Source: Treponema sp. (GTDB lineage: Bacteria; Spirochaetota; Spirochaetia; Treponematales; Breznakiellaceae). Taken from it: a stretch of DNA of 40,328 nucleotides. The notes below the pieces were generated by a model. That model was not told the DNA's origin, ran no database searches, and saw only the letters and a list, made by a program, of their open reading frames with translations. Shown piece by piece: positions 39,001 through 40,328 of this stretch. Both the position numbers and the translations under genes were made by a program. The stretch spans positions 1 through 40,328 of the forward strand of contig JAISQR010000488.1 of NCBI GenBank assembly GCA_031274035.1, given 5' to 3'. The number at the start of each line of letters is the position of its first letter. The stretch's first letter is position 1.

Positions 39001-39246
39001 GGCATTATCGCTTCCCAGTTTGCAGCGCACGTAGCCGGCAAGGTCGCGTCCGCCCTTTCTGTCGCCTGCCGCCGTATTAAAGCGCGCCTTGCGCAGATCC
39101 GCAGCCATAGCGTACTGAACGGCATCCACAATGGTAGACTTTCCCGATCCGTTGTCTCCGGCCAACAGGCACCGATTCCCGATTCTGATGATCGTATCCT
39201 CAAAATAATGCCAACCTACCAGCCTGATCCGTTCCAGGGTGATCAT
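36043..39246 (-). CDS. JetC/MukB-like SMC-type ATPase
   Basis: Walker A AGDNGSGKSTIVDAVQYAM, long coiled coil, signature EKSGGESQTPYYVAIAASFYRFYK, Walker B IRLVVFDEAFNRMDDERIGKIL. ATG at 39246 preferred (AGGGGAG 5 nt upstream); the ORF track starts at GTG 39252. Confidence 0.88.
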   Translation of the reverse strand: MITLERIRLVGWHYFEDTIIRIGNRCLLAGDNGSGKSTIVDAVQYAMAADLRKARFNTAAGDRKGGRDLAGYVRCKLGSDNAEYLRDDAVSHIMLEFSTDNSLSAGNTAASFTAGACVEAFTDGRLTEHFWIGTNVPLDSVEVSGEGGSPLAFRQFRDLLAARNIEVYDSKKAYLRDFTGRLGVWRRLAEYNPYLEAFTRSVSFTPLISVDKFVCDYILEERPVEITAMKENLESYKEADRQAKAAVLRIEALRKIGDQAAEWRRLLLLLIKMEYLKLNLERDNERQRKMSLEQQISGNEARLQTLEREIDALGGSIFEWENERRETEAALAVNDAHLLYRRLEERIGRLELELMSEQKKADTYELLRSQCEALLARRLSENPEDDLSTTEEGEKENRAAKEEAGRRKDELSRNLNEALRELSDLERGIASYPGGPRTLRKALEEAGIVSQILADVADITSDVWADAVEGWLNTLRFALLVDQADFQHALEVYDSLPRSLGGVYLPNLEKMRRSEGRHTQRKAGSLAELVETESPYARIYLDYILGDVMRADIGSLKSYAKAVTRECMRYSNYTASRIPEDVYRRHYLGQAARKKRQEFLRLETERLRSERDEAASLERKAGEQEEIFRRAYRSILRLAELLPSVQLCEKIRAEKAQCQAELAGIDTAGFRELQEKRDALNRLIRGAEQRRIELNIKLGEIRGAIAGALKSLEETGARLLEKENALTAFSEEHPAEISECTAYAEERIRENNLEEVSVNYEASRKRHETMLSRALTNYHTLVQNYNRDFSALLSVEPEDGAETEKLLNRLETSELPSYREKISEKRADAEKEFKDHFIARLNELIEDARESFHEINETLRMLIFGRDQYRFSLEERSDRKGQIEIIKKAASIPAMEDSLFSRLNDPKELKAAQELFEHILNANLDSQELRSICDYRTYFRYDIKIRDTELLDSSGKPMETSLSKVIREKSGGESQTPYYVAIAASFYRFYKQRPEETIRLVVFDEAFNRMDDERIGKILEFYRSLNLQLITSVPPEKIEAIAPYMEQINLVYRHAHSAKVRDFRHKA

Positions 39247-39265
39247 GTACACTCCCCTTTAGTCT

Positions 39266-40129
39266 TCATTCTCCCCGTTCCATATACAACTCCCTGCTTT
39301 TCTCCGCATACAGCCGCTCAATCTCCTCCGGTGATTTACCGCTTTTCAGCATATCCAGCGCCTCTTTCAGACCCTTGATTTCACCGCGTGTTTCACCTCT
39401 GGCTTCACCTCTAGCTTCACCTCTAGCTTCACCTCTAGCCTCCCATCTCGCGGTTAATCCCGTTCGTACCAACACATCATCCAACGTTTCCGCCGCCATC
39501 TTCGCCAGTTCCTCCATTGCTTTCAGATTTGCCTTTATAAGGGTGTCAAGGTATACCCTCATATACTCTTCATCCCCATACCGCAGGCTTTCCAGAAATA
39601 CTTGTTCCAGACTCTCCTCCCGGTGGTTCCCGTGCAGTTCCTTTATCCATAAATCCTCACGATCCTCGAGCTTCCTGCTTTCTATAATCTGTATCAGAAA
39701 CGGCATCCCCTGTATGACGTGCACCCCGTGCCACCGTTCTTCTACCTTCCACCCATATACCTCTCTGATGTATTTGAGCGCTTCACGCGGCCTTCCGCTC
39801 AAGACTATACTCAACGACAGCTCTTCTACAACTATATGCTCAATGGAGGAGTAAAGTAAACAATAACCGAGCGTCTTGTTGAAATCGTCTATCGACAGGT
39901 AATCGTTCGGGCTTTTATATTCAACAATATTCGCAGCCCTGAATATCGCGGCTATCTTCTTATCAATCACCGCTTCCGGCTTTTTCTTGATGATGAGGGC
40001 GTCTATGCGCAGGGGCTGGGTGTTCAATTGCACCTCCTCCTGGAACTCAAGGGCGTCTTTGTACGCCTCAAAGCCCAGTTTTAAGGCGCAGATAAAGGCT
40101 TGATGCCAGTTTATACGATCCTCTTCCAT
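39266..40129 (-). CDS. PD-(D/E)XK nuclease-like (Rpn/transposase-associated) protein with GEAR-repeat C-terminus
   Basis: LRIDALIIKKK...AANIVEYKSPNDYLSIDDFNKTLGYCLLY fits D...ExK of PD-(D/E)XK folds. C-terminal (A/T)RGE repeats. Confidence 0.65.
   Translation of the reverse strand: MEEDRINWHQAFICALKLGFEAYKDALEFQEEVQLNTQPLRIDALIIKKKPEAVIDKKIAAIFRAANIVEYKSPNDYLSIDDFNKTLGYCLLYSSIEHIVVEELSLSIVLSGRPREALKYIREVYGWKVEERWHGVHVIQGMPFLIQIIESRKLEDREDLWIKELHGNHREESLEQVFLESLRYGDEEYMRVYLDTLIKANLKAMEELAKMAAETLDDVLVRTGLTARWEARGEARGEARGEARGETRGEIKGLKEALDMLKSGKSPEEIERLYAEKSRELYMERGE
39393..39443. repeat. 12-bp tandem repeat (gcttcacctcta) within the PD-(D/E)XK-like CDS
   Basis: cacctctggcttcacctctagcttcacctctagcttcacctctagcc encodes repeated ARGE. 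Confidence 0.9.
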
Positions 40130-40210
40130 ATTTAATTCCCTATAACTATGACTTTCCTCGATCTTTCAAAAAAATTCAAGCGATGATAAAAAGTTTACCG
40201 CAGACAGCAC

Positions 40211-40328
40211 TAGCAGCCTGTTGCACTTGTGGATTTTTTGCATATTCATGCAAAAAATCCCGATCAATGGGCATGCTTTCGGAGTTTGTAAGGTATAAAT
40301 ATTCATGTTTATGAATATTTATACCATT
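40211..40328. repeat. Composite palindromic intergenic element (family 2), truncated by window edge
   Basis: tagcagcctgttgcacttgt + GGATTTTTTGCAT-ATTC-ATGCAAAAAATCC (40231-40260) + cgatcaatgggcatgctttcggagtttgtaa + GGTATAAATATTCAT-GTTT-ATGAATATTTATACC (40292-40325). Reverse complement of much of 15056-15190. Confidence 0.8.

Noticed and set aside
39266-40129. Treating this ORF as a divergent JetA or JetB
   Set aside because: No wHTH/MukE/MukF-like pattern. The D...EYK core and GEAR tail fit PD-(D/E)XK Rpn-like proteins instead.
1-40328. tRNA/rRNA genes, intact IS transposases, prophage genes
   Set aside because: None recognised on either strand by eye. A tRNAscan or ISfinder search would be needed to exclude small or degraded examples.

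Overview
The window has dense, mostly bacterial coding content. It looks like a host-associated spirochaete (Treponema-like); that is an inference from protein style, not something proven here. Most of it is ordinary metabolism and transport: a sugar ABC transporter lacking a local ATPase gene, an AzgA-type purine permease, DinB, deoC, a clpS-clpA-aat N-degron module, argR, pgi, a flavin reductase-like protein, a polar amino-acid ABC transporter, an AraC regulator followed by an oligopeptide ABC operon and a HAD hydrolase, accD-accA, and an MBL-fold hydrolase. The accessory content falls into five groups. (i) The left edge carries a 21-bp/63-bp tandem-repeat coiled-coil gene. (ii) A tight three-gene operon (26953-30692) encodes a secreted vWA protein, a lipoprotein with an FGE/SUMF1-like C-terminus, and a small secreted protein. 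(iii) A minus-strand cassette at the right end (34706-40129) has a PD-(D/E)XK-like protein, a JetC/MukB-like SMC ATPase and a JetD-like TOPRIM protein. It resembles Wadjet, but no JetA or JetB is visible. (iv) Two families of dispersed intergenic repeats are present: ~150-bp elements with GTAACTACTCAGG ends, and composite palindromic elements with near-perfect 14-30 bp hairpins. (v) Several regulatory candidates are visible, including a 24-bp perfect palindrome before argR and overlapping divergent promoters sharing a -10 region. All calls come from reading the sequence and the supplied ORFs. No database search was run.
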